A DNA stretch of 64,000 nt from Actinomycetota bacterium (GCA_018268655.1 JAFDWC010000001.1:29493-93492), one strand, 5' to 3'; counted from the stretch's first letter, positions 50,730-59,565 are shown. Numbers and translations are program-made. The notes: generated by a model not told the origin, from the sequence alone.

Positions 50730-53186
50730 TCATCGGTGGTGCCCGGCGGTGAACTTGACCGTCTCGACCGCCGATTCGAGCCCGCTCGCAGCCACCGATT
50801 TGACCCGGAAGACGTGCTGGCCGGGCTTCAGCCTGCGGTAGACGGTGGGCGAGGAGCACATCCTCCACCGCTTCCCATCGAGGCGGCAGTAGAAGGTTGC
50901 GCTCGGCGCCTGGTCGCTGAAGACGAAGGTGTAGCGCGGCCCGCCCGCCCGGTTCGGCGTGTGCGGGTGATCGGGGCTGTAGGAGATGACGACGCGGGGC
51001 GAGGGCGGAGCCGGCGGATTGACCGGGGGCGCGGCGACGGTGACCGCGGCGGCGGGATCGGCGCAGGCGCTCGCGGCGCCGAGGTTGGCGCCGTCGCCGC
51101 CGTAGGTCACCACCCAGCGGTAGGTACCGGGGGCGGTCGGGGTAAAGGACGGCGAGATGTATTTGCCGTTGCCGGCAACCGGCGCAGAGGCGGTGAAGAC
51201 CGGGGCGCCGCTGCAGGCTGAATCGGCCGGCCCGTAGAGGGAGAACTCGAGCTGGCCGGAGGGGGCGAGGCCGTTGAGCTCGCCGGCCGCGTTGACGGCG
51301 CCGCCGAGGGTGACGCCGCTCGAGGCGACCAGCGAGAGGGTCGGCGTCACCTTGCCGACGCCGATCGTTGCACTGGTCCCGGTGACCGAGGACGCGAAGG
51401 TGTCGGTGGCGGAGATCGTCTGATCACCACCGTTCTCGAGGGTCGCTTTGAAGCTTCCCTTGCCGCCGGTCAGCATGGCGTCGGCCGGCAGGGTGGCGCT
51501 CGGGTCGGTGCTGGTGAAGTGGACCGGCCCGGCGTAGGTCGGCGTCGGGTTGCCGAACGCGTCGAGAGATTCCACTTCGAAGTCGAACGGCGTCCCGGCT
51601 TTGGCGGTGGCGGGTGCCGTGATCGCGAGTTTGGCGGTCGCGCCGGGCGCGACCGCGTCCGCGTTGCTGGTCCCGGAGATGGTGCCGTCGCCGGCGGTAA
51701 TCGTCTGGTACCCGGCGGTGCGCAGGGTCGCGATCGGTATCGCCTGGCCTTCGTGCAGACCCATGTCCGCCGGCAGCGATGCGGCACCGTCGCTACTGCT
51801 GAAGTGGACGGTGCCGGAGTAGCCCGTGGCGACGTTGCCGAATTCGTCGAACGCCTTGACGACGAAGTTGAACGGTACGCCCGCGGTCACCGAGCTCGGC
51901 ACGATCAGCTTCAGTTCGTGGGCGGCGCCCGGGGAGACCGAGATGTATCCGCTGCCGGCGACCAGCGTGCCGTCGCCGGCGTAGATCGTCGAATTGCCGG
52001 CCGTCTTCAGGGTGGCCGCGAATTCCCCCGTGCCCTGGGTCAGGGTCGAGTCGGCGGGCAGCACCGCGTTTGGATCAAGGCTGCTGAAGTGGACTGACCC
52101 CGCGTAACCCGTGGCGAGGTGGCCGATCGAGTCGCGAGCGGTGACATTGAAGTTGATCGGCGTACCCGCGGTCGCGCTCCCCGGTGCACTCACTTCGAGG
52201 CTGGTCGCCGGGCCCGGTTCGAAGTAGCCGAGGATCAGGCTCCCTTGTCCCACCGCGCCGGCATGGGTGGAGTCGGCGGCCGAGACGCCGTTCAGCGCTT
52301 CAGTGGTGCCGGAGGTTTCCGCGGTCCAGTGTTCGCCGCCATCGTGGGTCGCCAGCAGGGTGCCGCCGGCGCCGACGGCCCAGCCGTGCAGGTCGTCGGC
52401 GAAGTAAGCGCTTTTGAGTTCGGAGGAGACGCCGGAAGTCTGTTCGGACCAGGTGGTGCCCCCGTTCGTGGTCGCCTGGATCTTGCCGTTGACGCCGACG
52501 ACCCAGGCGTGCTGCGAATCGACCGCGAAGACCGAGTTGGCTCCGCCGAACAACACGGCCTGTTCCGACCAGGTGGCGCCGCCATTGGTGGTAACCAGGA
52601 CTTTCGCGGGGCTGATGCCAACCGCCCAGCCATGTTCGGCGTCGGCGAAGGAGACGCTGGTGAGCGCGCTGGTCACCCCCGATGTCTGCGGGGTCCAGGT
52701 GGTGCCGCCGTCGCTGGTGGTGAGAATCGTCCCGCCCGCTCCGACCACCCAGCCGTGCTGGGCGTTCACGAAGGAGACCGAGCTCAGCAATTCGGTGGTC
52801 CCCGAGGTCTGTTTGGTCCAGGTGGCGCCACCGTTGGTGGTGACGACGATCGTCCCGTTCTGGCCAACCGCCCAACCGTGCTGTTCGTCGACGAAGTGGA
52901 CCGCGTAGAGCTGGCCGCCGGTGACCGCGGAGTTCGCCTGCTGCACCCAGGTCTCGCCACCGTTGCTGGTCGCCAGGATCCGGCCGCCCGAGCCGACCGC
53001 CCAGCCGTGGCTTGCGTTGAGGAAGGAGATGCCGTTGAGGAAGCCCGAGGGTTCGGCCGACCTCTGCAGATGCCAGGTCGGCGCCGCCAGGGCGGGCGCC
53101 GCCGCAACTAACACGAGGAAGGTGCTGAGGACCCCTATTACCGTCGCCCACCGTCCGAACCTCACCGTCACCCCTCGATCCTTCAT
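50730..53186 (-). CDS. Secreted YCF48-like beta-propeller with Ig-like repeats
   Basis: This 818-residue protein has a signal peptide (about 1-34). Residues 35-325 hold six or seven copies of a YCF48/BNR-type blade ('HGWAVGQNGTIVVTTNGGAT', 'HGWVVGAGGTILTTSDGGTT', 'HGWAVGAGGTLLATHDGGEH'). Then three about 95-residue invasin/Ig-like repeats follow ('SATAGTPINFNVTARDSIGH', 'SVTAGVPFNFVVKAFDEFGN', 'TAKAGTPFDFEVESLDAFGN'), and a C-terminal Ig-like module with 'TFYCRLDGKRWRMCSSPTVY'. YCF48 is a photosystem assembly factor; here the blade is likely just a scaffold. A surface or secreted binding role is inferred. No anchor motif was seen. Confidence 0.8.
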   Translation of the reverse strand: MKDRGVTVRFGRWATVIGVLSTFLVLVAAAPALAAPTWHLQRSAEPSGFLNGISFLNASHGWAVGSGGRILATSNGGETWVQQANSAVTGGQLYAVHFVDEQHGWAVGQNGTIVVTTNGGATWTKQTSGTTELLSSVSFVNAQHGWVVGAGGTILTTSDGGTTWTPQTSGVTSALTSVSFADAEHGWAVGISPAKVLVTTNGGATWSEQAVLFGGANSVFAVDSQHAWVVGVNGKIQATTNGGTTWSEQTSGVSSELKSAYFADDLHGWAVGAGGTLLATHDGGEHWTAETSGTTEALNGVSAADSTHAGAVGQGSLILGYFEPGPATSLEVSAPGSATAGTPINFNVTARDSIGHLATGYAGSVHFSSLDPNAVLPADSTLTQGTGEFAATLKTAGNSTIYAGDGTLVAGSGYISVSPGAAHELKLIVPSSVTAGVPFNFVVKAFDEFGNVATGYSGTVHFSSSDGAASLPADMGLHEGQAIPIATLRTAGYQTITAGDGTISGTSNADAVAPGATAKLAITAPATAKAGTPFDFEVESLDAFGNPTPTYAGPVHFTSTDPSATLPADAMLTGGKGSFKATLENGGDQTISATDTFASSVTGTSATIGVGKVTPTLSLVASSGVTLGGAVNAAGELNGLAPSGQLEFSLYGPADSACSGAPVFTASAPVAGNGKYISPSFTPTAPGTYRWVVTYGGDGANLGAASACADPAAAVTVAAPPVNPPAPPSPRVVISYSPDHPHTPNRAGGPRYTFVFSDQAPSATFYCRLDGKRWRMCSSPTVYRRLKPGQHVFRVKSVAASGLESAVETVKFTAGHHR

Positions 53187-53286
53187 CCCACGCTCCTACC
53201 TGATTTTGTGTACTCAAAGCCTTTTGAAAGCGGCTCACAGTAACCGGGCCCGCGGCGGGCTCCGGTGTTCAGCAGGCGGACGTCCC

Positions 53287-54012
53287 TCAGTGCAGCTGGC
53301 CGACCTCGAGTGCGGTCAGCTTGTCGAAGCCGGTGACGATTTCGCTGCCAGGGCCGAAGGCCTCGCAGATCACCGAAATCGTCGCCGGCGAGGTGAAGGT
53401 TTCGGCGAGCTGGAGGGTGATCTCACCGGGACCGGAGCCGAAGCCGCCGGATGCCGCCACGACGGCGTCGTTCTCGTCCTTCTCCCCTGGGAACTCGCAG
53501 CCGACCTCCCCGGGACTGGCGCCACCGTTCAACAGCTCGAGCTTGGCGAGCACGAGGAACGAGCCCGCCGGGACCGCCACGCTAAGCACTTTCACCCACC
53601 CCCCTCCCGGAGACAGCGGGATCGGGGAGCCGCCTCCGAGCTCGGCGTCATAGGCGTCGCTTGGGCCGCGAGGCCCGGCTTCGCCGGCTTCACCCGTGGC
53701 GCCGGCTTTTCCGGCCGCGCCGGCCAGACCGGTTTCCCCGGCGGCGCCGCGCGGCCCCGGTTCACCCTTGGGACCCCGCGGCCCGGCCGGAAGCTGGCCG
53801 GGCTTGAAGTCCCTGCCGAGCAGCGAACCGACCTTGACCTTGCCGGCGGTGACGGAGCCCGCCTGCAGCTGGGCGGTGCCGACGCTGTTCCTGGGCAGGC
53901 TGAACGCGGCGTAGGCGCCACCGCCCAACGAGACGAAGAGCGCCAGCGTCGCCACCACCAGCGCCGCCGACGGCCTGCGAACGAAGCGACGGAAGACGCC
54001 GATCCTGCCCAT
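53287..54012 (-). CDS. Secreted/anchored protein with collagen-like repeats
   Basis: This 241-residue protein starts with a membrane or signal segment ('SAALVVATLALFVSLGGGAY') and the group-typical 'FSLPRNSVGTAQLQAGSVTA'. Gly-x-y triplets follow ('GPRGPKGEPGPRGAAGETG', about 78-117). The C-terminal domain is a beta-rich segment ('GSFLVLAKLELLNGG', 'EITLQLAETFTSPATISVIC') with two Cys. This architecture is common in Thermoleophilia. Function unknown, likely extracellular. The ATG at 54012 is preferred to one at 54015. Confidence 0.78.
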   Translation of the reverse strand: MGRIGVFRRFVRRPSAALVVATLALFVSLGGGAYAAFSLPRNSVGTAQLQAGSVTAGKVKVGSLLGRDFKPGQLPAGPRGPKGEPGPRGAAGETGLAGAAGKAGATGEAGEAGPRGPSDAYDAELGGGSPIPLSPGGGWVKVLSVAVPAGSFLVLAKLELLNGGASPGEVGCEFPGEKDENDAVVAASGGFGSGPGEITLQLAETFTSPATISVICEAFGPGSEIVTGFDKLTALEVGQLH

Positions 54013-54206
54013 CACGGGGCGAGATTGTAAGACGGCCCCTAGCTCAAATCGGCGATTGTCGTACCGCTGCGACCTGCCCCGGTGGTGCCATAGCCGGCGG
54101 CTGCCGCGGCGCTCAGTGCTCCTGATTGCCGGCCGACGAAGACCGCAACCGTCCGCGATTCCTTGAAGGGCGGCTCACCGGCGAGCATCGCCGGCGGCCG
54201 CGTCGG

Positions 54207-54752
54207 CTAGCTACCGACGAGCTTGAGGACGAGCGAGCCTCTGGCGCTGACGCCGGACGCGAGCCCGCTCAGGGTCAGGGTCGGGATCTTCTTCGCCTTA
54301 TCCGTCAGCTGGACCCGGATCGAGACCGTCCGGGACGCTCCGGGGTTCAGTGTCGGCAGTTTCTGCGACGCGAGTTTGACCAGGACGCCTTTGGTCGCCT
54401 TCACCCGCAGGGTGCCTGGCGCCGTCTCCGCGCCGCCGGTGTTCGTCACCTTCACCTGGACCGTCTTCCATTTGCCGGCCTTCAGCATCAGCGGCTTCAA
54501 CTTGGCGATCGAGAGCGCAGCGAGCGCCGGGGCGGGTGCCGGAGGCGGCAGGCCCGCGATCGGGAAGGACATGAAGTCGCCGACCTCGATGACTGAGCCG
54601 GCTTCGGATTTTTCGGCCACCTGGGTCAGGATGAACGCTCAGTTGAAGCCCTTGCCCGCGAGGATGCTCGAGGAGGCCGAGAAAGTCGTCGTCGTCCCTG
54701 CCACAGTCTTGGTCGCCACCACCAAAGGCACACCTTCAATTCCGGGTTGCTC
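54207..54752 (-). pseudogene. 5'-truncated, nonsense-interrupted paralogue of the CARDB-like secreted protein at 5928
   Basis: The 3' 138 codons encode 'LSIAKLKPLMLKAGKWKTVQ' to 'RGSLVLKLVG', clearly homologous to the C-terminal domain of the protein at 5928-6866. Upstream, in the same frame, the match continues through 'TVAGTTTTFSASSSILAGKG' after a TGA at 54639-54641. That TGA falls where the intact paralogue has Cys (in 'NLPFSCAVAL'). Further upstream the frame ends at another TGA at 54753-54755 and the signal-peptide half is missing. This reads as a decayed duplicate. The short fragment from 54207 might still be translated. Confidence 0.7.
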
Positions 54753-54950
54753 TCAAGGGTTTGGAGGCTGCCCAGAATGCCGATCGCGATGAGTTTGCCA
54801 TAGGTGCTGGAGACGATGAAGGCTTCGGGCGCGACCGCGAGGGCTGCCACACCGGTGATGTTTGAGCTGCCGAGAGCGGCACGATGCCCTCGCCCCGGCC
54901 CGATCCTCGGCCCGTGAGCGGCGCCCGCCAGGGGTGACGATAGCCAGTGG

Positions 54951-55178
54951 CTAATCGAGCAGGCGCCGCAGCTCGTCGGCGCTGAGGTCGGCATCGCGCA
55001 GGATGCCGGCAAGGGTGCCGCGGCGGATCTCCCGGTGGAGCGGGACGACGAGAGCGTGCCGGCGGCCGGGCTTCTTCAGGCGGACGTGGCTGCCGCGCTG
55101 GCGGACGACCTCCCAGCCCTCCTTGCGGAGCGCCTTGATCAGGCGCTCGCCGGACACGACCGGCTGGCGGGGGCTCAC
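54951..55178 (-). CDS. hicA: HicA-family mRNA interferase toxin, copy 1
   Basis: This 75-residue protein has a HicA double-stranded-RNA-binding-like fold: 'GERLIKALRKEGWEVVRQRG', the catalytic His31 in 'RGSHVRLKK', and 'HALVVPLHREIRRGTLAGIL'. HicA toxins cut mRNA. The gene overlaps the hicB stop by four bases, with antitoxin first, the reverse of the classic order. A nearly identical copy is at 61343. Only about ten residues differ, mostly at the C-terminus. Confidence 0.9.
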   Translation of the reverse strand: MSPRQPVVSGERLIKALRKEGWEVVRQRGSHVRLKKPGRRHALVVPLHREIRRGTLAGILRDADLSADELRRLLD

Positions 55179-55402
55179 GCCGGCAGCGGGATCCTGCGGC
55201 GGATCACGCCGCTGTCGAGCGGCTCGCCGTCTTCACGCAGCCCCTCGACATAGAGGGCGACCGCCTCGCCGGCGTTCGCCAACGCGTCGTCGAGATCGTC
55301 GCCCTGAGTGTGGAGGCCAGGAAGGTCGGGAGCATAGACGTGGTAGCCGCCCTCGTCCTGGGGCTCGAAGACCAGCTCGATTTCCTGGGTGCCGTCTGTC
55401 AT
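55175..55402 (-). CDS. hicB: HicB-family antitoxin, copy 1
   Basis: This 75-residue protein has the HicB partial RNase-H fold ('IELVFEPQDEGGYHVYAPDL', 'GLHTQGDDLDDALANAGEAV', 'LYVEGLREDGEPLD'). It lacks the extra C-terminal DNA-binding domain seen in longer HicB forms, so autoregulation may use another protein. It comes before hicA. The ATG at 55402 gives a start equal to that of copy 2. Confidence 0.9.
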   Translation of the reverse strand: MTDGTQEIELVFEPQDEGGYHVYAPDLPGLHTQGDDLDDALANAGEAVALYVEGLREDGEPLDSGVIRRRIPLPA

Positions 55403-55495
55403 GGCCGCTCCAAGTCTACGCGCCGGGGGCATGAACGCCTTGACGGGATGTCCTTCCGAAAACAATGACACCTGGCCCTGACCAATGATTCAGCA

Positions 55496-55830
55496 GTGCC
55501 GAGCCCGATCCGGCACGACAACGTCTACAAGCGCCACTTCAAGCCCGCCGTCAAGCGCCGCTACTACACCGAGTGCGACACGGATGCGAAGGCGACACGG
55601 AAGACTGCCCGAATGCGGTCGGCCGACCTCGTCTACGTCCTGCCGCCCGCGAAACATGGGCTGCGCTTCTACGGCCTGCGGCACAACTGCACGGCGATGC
55701 TCATCACGCAAGGTGCCCACACGAAGGCGATCCAAGACCACCTCGGCCACATACGTCCACGACGCGCTGGGTGCTTCGCTTGATGCCGCCTACGAGGGCA
55801 GTTCTGATTCCGACACCGACGAGGACGTGC
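55496..55830 (+). pseudogene. Tyrosine recombinase C-terminal remnant
   Basis: The first frame carries 'KHGLRFYGLRHNCTAMLITQ' and 'KAIQDHLGH', matching the box II Arg and the His/Gly region of tyrosine integrases. In the usual His-x2-Arg position the His is Tyr. Right after 'DHLGH' the frame breaks, and 'TYVHDALGASLDAAYE', holding the expected nucleophile Tyr, continues in another frame. The N-terminal half is absent. A dead integrase next to a hicBA pair marks an older integration event left of the tRNA fragment. Confidence 0.72.
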
Positions 55831-55912
55831 CCCGCATCGGCCAGGGCCGGCGCGCGCTGGACACCCGGGCGGGCCGCGCAGACGGCCGAGCCTGCCTTCA
55901 TCATCGGCGGGT

Positions 55913-56809
55913 ATGGACGAGGGCCATCCCCTATTCGACTCGAATCTGAAAATTCGCCGTGCCCGGAAGTTGTCCGAGGAGCTGCTTGCGTCAAAGGAGG
56001 CGCCGCCCGACGGCAAACCCTTCCAGCAGAAATATCGTCCCGATCCGGTCACCGGGGTCGAGACGATCCGGCTGGACACGTTCCCGAAATGGCCGCCAGA
56101 GCTAGGCGTCACTGCCGGAGAGATCGCCTTCCATCTCCGTAGCGCGCTGGACTACGTCGTCTATCAACTCTGCTTGAAGGGCGGGGGCGATCCAGAGAAG
56201 AAGCAGACGGCGTTTCCGCTCTCCGAGAGCCCGAAGGAGTACGTGCGCAAGCGCGGGAAGAAGCCGAGCTATCGGGATGTCTCACTCGCGAACGTGCCGG
56301 AGGAGTGGAAAGCGGTGATAGACGGGCTACAGCCGTTCAAAGGAATCCCCAACGACGACGCCTACCACCTCTCGATCTTGAATTCGCTGACGAAGCGGGA
56401 CAAACATCAGGTGCGCCTCCGTTGCTACACGTAGTTCAACACCCCGATGTGCCGGGTCGCCTTCAAACGTCCGGAGGTTCTGGAAGTCAGCAAAGAGCCG
56501 GGGAATCCGATCCGGGGATTGCGGACTCCTGATCATCCCGGCGAGCACCCCAAAAAGCTGGGTATCTCGGTATTTGACCCTGACCCGAATGTCGCCACCC
56601 GGGGAACCGCCGTCTGCTTCGGACCCAAGTTCGTCTCCATCGAACACCTTTCCTGGTGCGTCGACTCCGTCGAGAGAGTCATCGCGAAGTTCGAGCCTGC
56701 ATTCGAACAGGAGGCTGGCACGGGCGCGCTTGACAGGCGGCGCGCCAACATACGCGTCGATGACCGACAGCCCGAAGCCGGACATACAGGCCGACCTCGA
56801 CACCCTTGA
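55913..56809 (+). pseudogene. Hypothetical (HEPN-like helical) gene interrupted by an in-frame TAG
   Basis: The first part (173 codons) reads 'GVTAGEIAFHLRSALDYVVY', 'AFPLSESPKEYVRKRGKKPS' and 'YHLSILNSLTKRDKHQVRLR', a pattern seen in helical proteins of unknown function. A TAG at 56432-56434 stops it. The same frame stays open to 56809 and encodes 'MCRVAFKRPEVLEVSKEPGN', 'RGTAVCFGPKFVSIEHLSWC', and a helical end, as expected for the rest of one protein. So one nonsense change splits a gene of about 298 codons. HEPN similarity is tentative. Confidence 0.55.
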
Positions 56810-57020
56810 AGATTTCGCCGACTCGTATCGCTCCTATTACGAGGAGACGGATCAGACAGGCGATTAGTCTGCCCTGCTGCAGTCGATCATGCGGAAGGTT
56901 GGTCCGGTGGCGGCGTTCATGAACGAGTTGGGCACCAACAGGTTCGGTCTCCAGTCTCCGACGGCGGGCTGGGATCCGGTGATGGGTATCTCGGGCCTGG
57001 TCCGGTGGCGCGAGCACTAA
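56760..57020 (+). pseudogene. Small gene interrupted by an in-frame TAG
   Basis: From ATG 56760 the frame reads 'MTDSPKPDIQADLDTLEDFA', then stops at TAG 56865-56867. Without changing frame it continues 'SALLQSIMRKVGPVAAFMNE' and 'DPVMGISGLVRWREH' up to TAA 57018-57020, with GC-rich third positions throughout. It overlaps the end of the previous broken gene. Together they look like a two-gene unit with both members carrying one amber stop. Function unknown. Confidence 0.45.
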
Positions 57021-57086
57021 CGTCGATTCGACCTACCCGCCGCCTCATCCTGGGCCGGTTCCTCCCTCCGGTTCCGCTCTGCCGCG

Positions 57087-57173
57087 ATGGTCGAGCGGCT
57101 TGTCCTGTTCCTCGCCGTCGTTGCCGCCATCGTCGGCGTGCTGGGAGCCGCGTTCGGATGGTGGAGCGGCTAA
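57087..57173 (+). CDS. Possible 28-aa hydrophobic peptide
   Basis: The frame reads 'MVERLVLFLAVVAAIVGVLG' then 'AAFGWWSG', a single membrane segment with a Trp-rich end. It is short and has no strong ribosome site, so it may be chance coding. Type I toxin or other small membrane peptides look like this. No nearby antisense RNA is evident. Confidence 0.25.
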   Translation: MVERLVLFLAVVAAIVGVLGAAFGWWSG

Positions 57174-57393
57174 CGGCGGGTGCCCGATCAGGGCAGTAAC
57201 GGAGACACTTGAAGCGGCCACACCTGCCACGCGTACGCCAGCCGTTTCGTGCTGGCCCAGGGGTGGCCCACCTAGAGGAATCGGGCCTTAATGGCCGCTA
57301 CGGCCGACACGCCCGGCCGGCCAAAGGTGTCCCTGCCGGCCCTTGCTGCCTTTCCTACCAAGGGCCGGGGCCTCGGAGCGGCGGGATGCGAGC

Positions 57394-57421
57394 AAAAAAA
57401 GGCCCCGTTACCAGGGCCTTT
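57394..57421 (-). terminator. Intrinsic terminator downstream of the tRNA fragment
   Basis: On the minus strand AAAGGCCC pairs with GGGCCTTT around an eight-base loop, followed by more T residues. It directly follows the tRNA 3' end and was most likely the original terminator of that tRNA gene. It therefore marks original chromosome sequence to its left. Confidence 0.85.
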
Positions 57422-57426
57422 CTCAA

Positions 57427-57468
57427 TAGCGGGGGCAGGATTCGAACCTGCGACCTTCGGGTTATGAG
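57427..57468 (-). other. 3' half of a CAU-anticodon tRNA: attachment site of the integrative element
   Basis: Read on the minus strand it begins in the anticodon loop (CTCATAA, anticodon CAU at 57466-57464). It then has 'CCCGA', the variable loop, the T-arm with 'TTCGAAT', the acceptor strand 'CCCCGCT' and discriminator A. Upstream of the loop the sequence no longer pairs properly (the two anticodon-stem pairs next to the loop mismatch) and no D-arm is present. So it is a 42-bp duplicate of a tRNA 3' end, as left by an integrase at the far side of an insertion. The intact tRNA should be at the other end, outside the window. It could be Met or Ile-CAU. Confidence 0.85.
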
Positions 57469-57518
57469 ATCGATGGCGCTGGTTGACTGGGCCAGTTTTT
57501 GGCTTGTTCAAGCGGTCT

Positions 57519-57574
57519 GAGTTGGTCCGAGTTGGACCGACCTTTGCTCAACTTAGTACCCGCCTAGTACCCGC
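57519..57574. repeat. Direct repeats next to the attachment site
   Basis: GAGTTGG(T/A)CC occurs twice in a row (57519-57538) and TAGTACCCGC occurs at 57554-57563 and 57565-57574. Both lie just inside the element edge. Short direct repeats beside a core site are typical arm-type binding sites for tyrosine integrases or excisionases. Their use by this integrase is inferred. Confidence 0.5.
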
Positions 57575-57606
57575 GCTGCGCCCACTTCAGCTGACGCTGG
57601 ATCGCC

Positions 57607-59565
57607 CTACTCGGAGCCGGGGTTGCCCGAGGTCAGCCAAGTTCGTGGAATGAGCGCCTCTCCCCCGCGCCAGCGCTGCACAACCGATTCGGCGAACCAC
57701 TCATCCTCAAAGTCCGCGTGATCGAGAGCGATTACCTGCAACCGACCGCCTAGTTGCTGAACGATCTGGAACGTCAGCTCATAGAGCCGACGCGTGTTCT
57801 CGCGGTCGGTATCGGTCAATTCATCGAGGTCCCCGCCAGTCTCACGGTCGCGGGGAAAGAATGCCTGGCTTGGCTGGTCCAACACGAGAAAGGAGGGCAC
57901 GGGCCGTTGCTGCTCGATGAAGAAGCGCTGAAGCGCCAGGTACGACGTGAGGTGGTAGCCGACCCAGTTCATCCCGCTGCCGATCTCGCCGCGATCCATG
58001 TACGCCGGGGCGCCAGGAGTGTCCGCAACAATCGTCAGCCGGTCTAAGTCGATCTGGACGCCGTCCTCCGCATGCTCGAGGCCGAGCTGCACCGCCCAAG
58101 TCGTCATCTGGCGGCTGATATTTCGCAGCAACGACGTCGTACGGGAACGAACGGCGTCGACGTCGAGTGACTCGGCTAGTTCATCGACCGTCTTCGTCTT
58201 GGCTGCCACGTCCTTCCGTAGCTCGTCGAGCTCCCGATCCCCGACCTCCGCTGAGGTCTCGAGGTATTGGGCGATACGACCACGAACGTAGCTCTGGAGA
58301 TTGATCTCTTCCTCCCTGCTGCGAACGAGTTCGTCCTGGTCCGCAAGCGCATTGAGAGCCTGATCAGCGTCGCGGATTTCGTCTCGAGCTCGCCGTTGGC
58401 GGTCGAATAGCTCAGCTCTGGCTTTCTCGATCCTTGGGGTGTCTTGACGGGCAAGATCGAGTCGACGCTCTGATCGCCCTACGGCGCGCTCCAGCGCGGC
58501 GCGCGCTGAAGAACCAAGCTCGCCCAACGGCTGTTCGCAAAGGGCACAATGCGCCGCGTCCACCTCCTCGGGAATTAGTCCGATCGAAGCGAGGCGCGCG
58601 TGCTGCTCCGAGAGCTCGCCGGCATGGCTGTTGTCGGCATCCGCGAACTGCTCCAGCGCGCGTATCTGCTCCCCAATGTCTCGGACCTCCGCTGCAAGCT
58701 CAGCGCGACGACTTCGCAACCGGTCGAACTCGCCGCCGTTCTCGACGGGTCGGATTACCGCTGCCCGCTGACTGAGAACGTCTGCCAAGGCTCCGCGGGC
58801 CTCGGCGAGGTCGGAAAGCGCCAGCGGCTCGGGCAGCAATCCGACGTCAACGGACTCAGCGATGAGTGCGCCTGCACGATCCAGCCCGGCGGATCTTTCG
58901 CTCTCGGCGGCCCTGAGTCGCTGGTTGAGCCGGCGCAGCTCTCGGCGCCGCTCTGCAAGCTCCTCGCGTCGTCGCAGATCCTCCGCTCCCTGAGCTCCGA
59001 GAAAATACGGAAGGGTGTCCCGAATCGTTTGCCGCATCCACTCCCGGTTCTGGCGATGAAAGAGGATGTCAGGGTTGGCAATCTCGCCTTGCCCCTGAAA
59101 GCAATAGATCAGGGAATGAACAAACGATGCGCTTAATGCATGCCTGGTCTGACCGAGGTTCGGAACGTTTCGGTTGTCCTCGATTCCCAGTAGGCCGCCT
59201 AGATAATCACGAAGTGCTTGACGAGAGGTATTTGCTTTCAACTCCTCCAGCGGCGGAGCCGTAACATCGCCGATGATCAGCATTGCCTCGCTCGTGCTGT
59301 CGTCGCCTGATGGTGCCTCGCGGGCAATGAAGAATCTGGTCTGTCCTACATGCGCCCGTAGCGCATACCACAACACCGAGTCGCGTATCGGACCGCGGGG
59401 CGTGTGTGGCCTCTTTGCGCCGAGCAAGAACCGAACGATGTTGATGAGGCTTGACTTGCCAGTCCGATTGTCGCCGGTGATGACGTTGAGCTTGCCCGCG
59501 CGCAGCTCGATCGGTCTGGTGTCGCCTTCACGGTTGTAAAAGATGAGTTCGTCGATCTGCATCAT
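57607..59565 (-). CDS. ABC-3C system ATPase (RecF/Rad50-like, DUF3732 type)
   Basis: This 652-residue ABC-type ATPase has Walker A 'VITGDNRTGKSSLINIV' (31-39 core), a long coiled coil with a Cys-x2-Cys (Cys340, Cys343, 'AAHCALCEQPLG') like the zinc hook of Rad50, a signature-like 'GEIGSGMNWVGYHL', Walker B 'FLVLDQPSQAFFP' (about 560) and 'VIALDHADF' as H-loop. Such ATPases drive nucleoprotein sensing in the three-component ABC systems described by comparative genomics (Krishnan, Burroughs, Aravind and colleagues). The start overlaps the middle-component stop (ATGA). It is the gene closest to the attachment site. Confidence 0.8.
   Translation of the reverse strand: MMQIDELIFYNREGDTRPIELRAGKLNVITGDNRTGKSSLINIVRFLLGAKRPHTPRGPIRDSVLWYALRAHVGQTRFFIAREAPSGDDSTSEAMLIIGDVTAPPLEELKANTSRQALRDYLGGLLGIEDNRNVPNLGQTRHALSASFVHSLIYCFQGQGEIANPDILFHRQNREWMRQTIRDTLPYFLGAQGAEDLRRREELAERRRELRRLNQRLRAAESERSAGLDRAGALIAESVDVGLLPEPLALSDLAEARGALADVLSQRAAVIRPVENGGEFDRLRSRRAELAAEVRDIGEQIRALEQFADADNSHAGELSEQHARLASIGLIPEEVDAAHCALCEQPLGELGSSARAALERAVGRSERRLDLARQDTPRIEKARAELFDRQRRARDEIRDADQALNALADQDELVRSREEEINLQSYVRGRIAQYLETSAEVGDRELDELRKDVAAKTKTVDELAESLDVDAVRSRTTSLLRNISRQMTTWAVQLGLEHAEDGVQIDLDRLTIVADTPGAPAYMDRGEIGSGMNWVGYHLTSYLALQRFFIEQQRPVPSFLVLDQPSQAFFPRDRETGGDLDELTDTDRENTRRLYELTFQIVQQLGGRLQVIALDHADFEDEWFAESVVQRWRGGEALIPRTWLTSGNPGSE

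Noticed and set aside
57209..57520. 103-residue plus-strand reading frame containing 'NSGGRIRTCDLRVMRS'
   Set aside because: This peptide is the antisense translation of the tRNA 3' end and is a well-known false protein in databases. The DNA is explained by the tRNA fragment and terminator.
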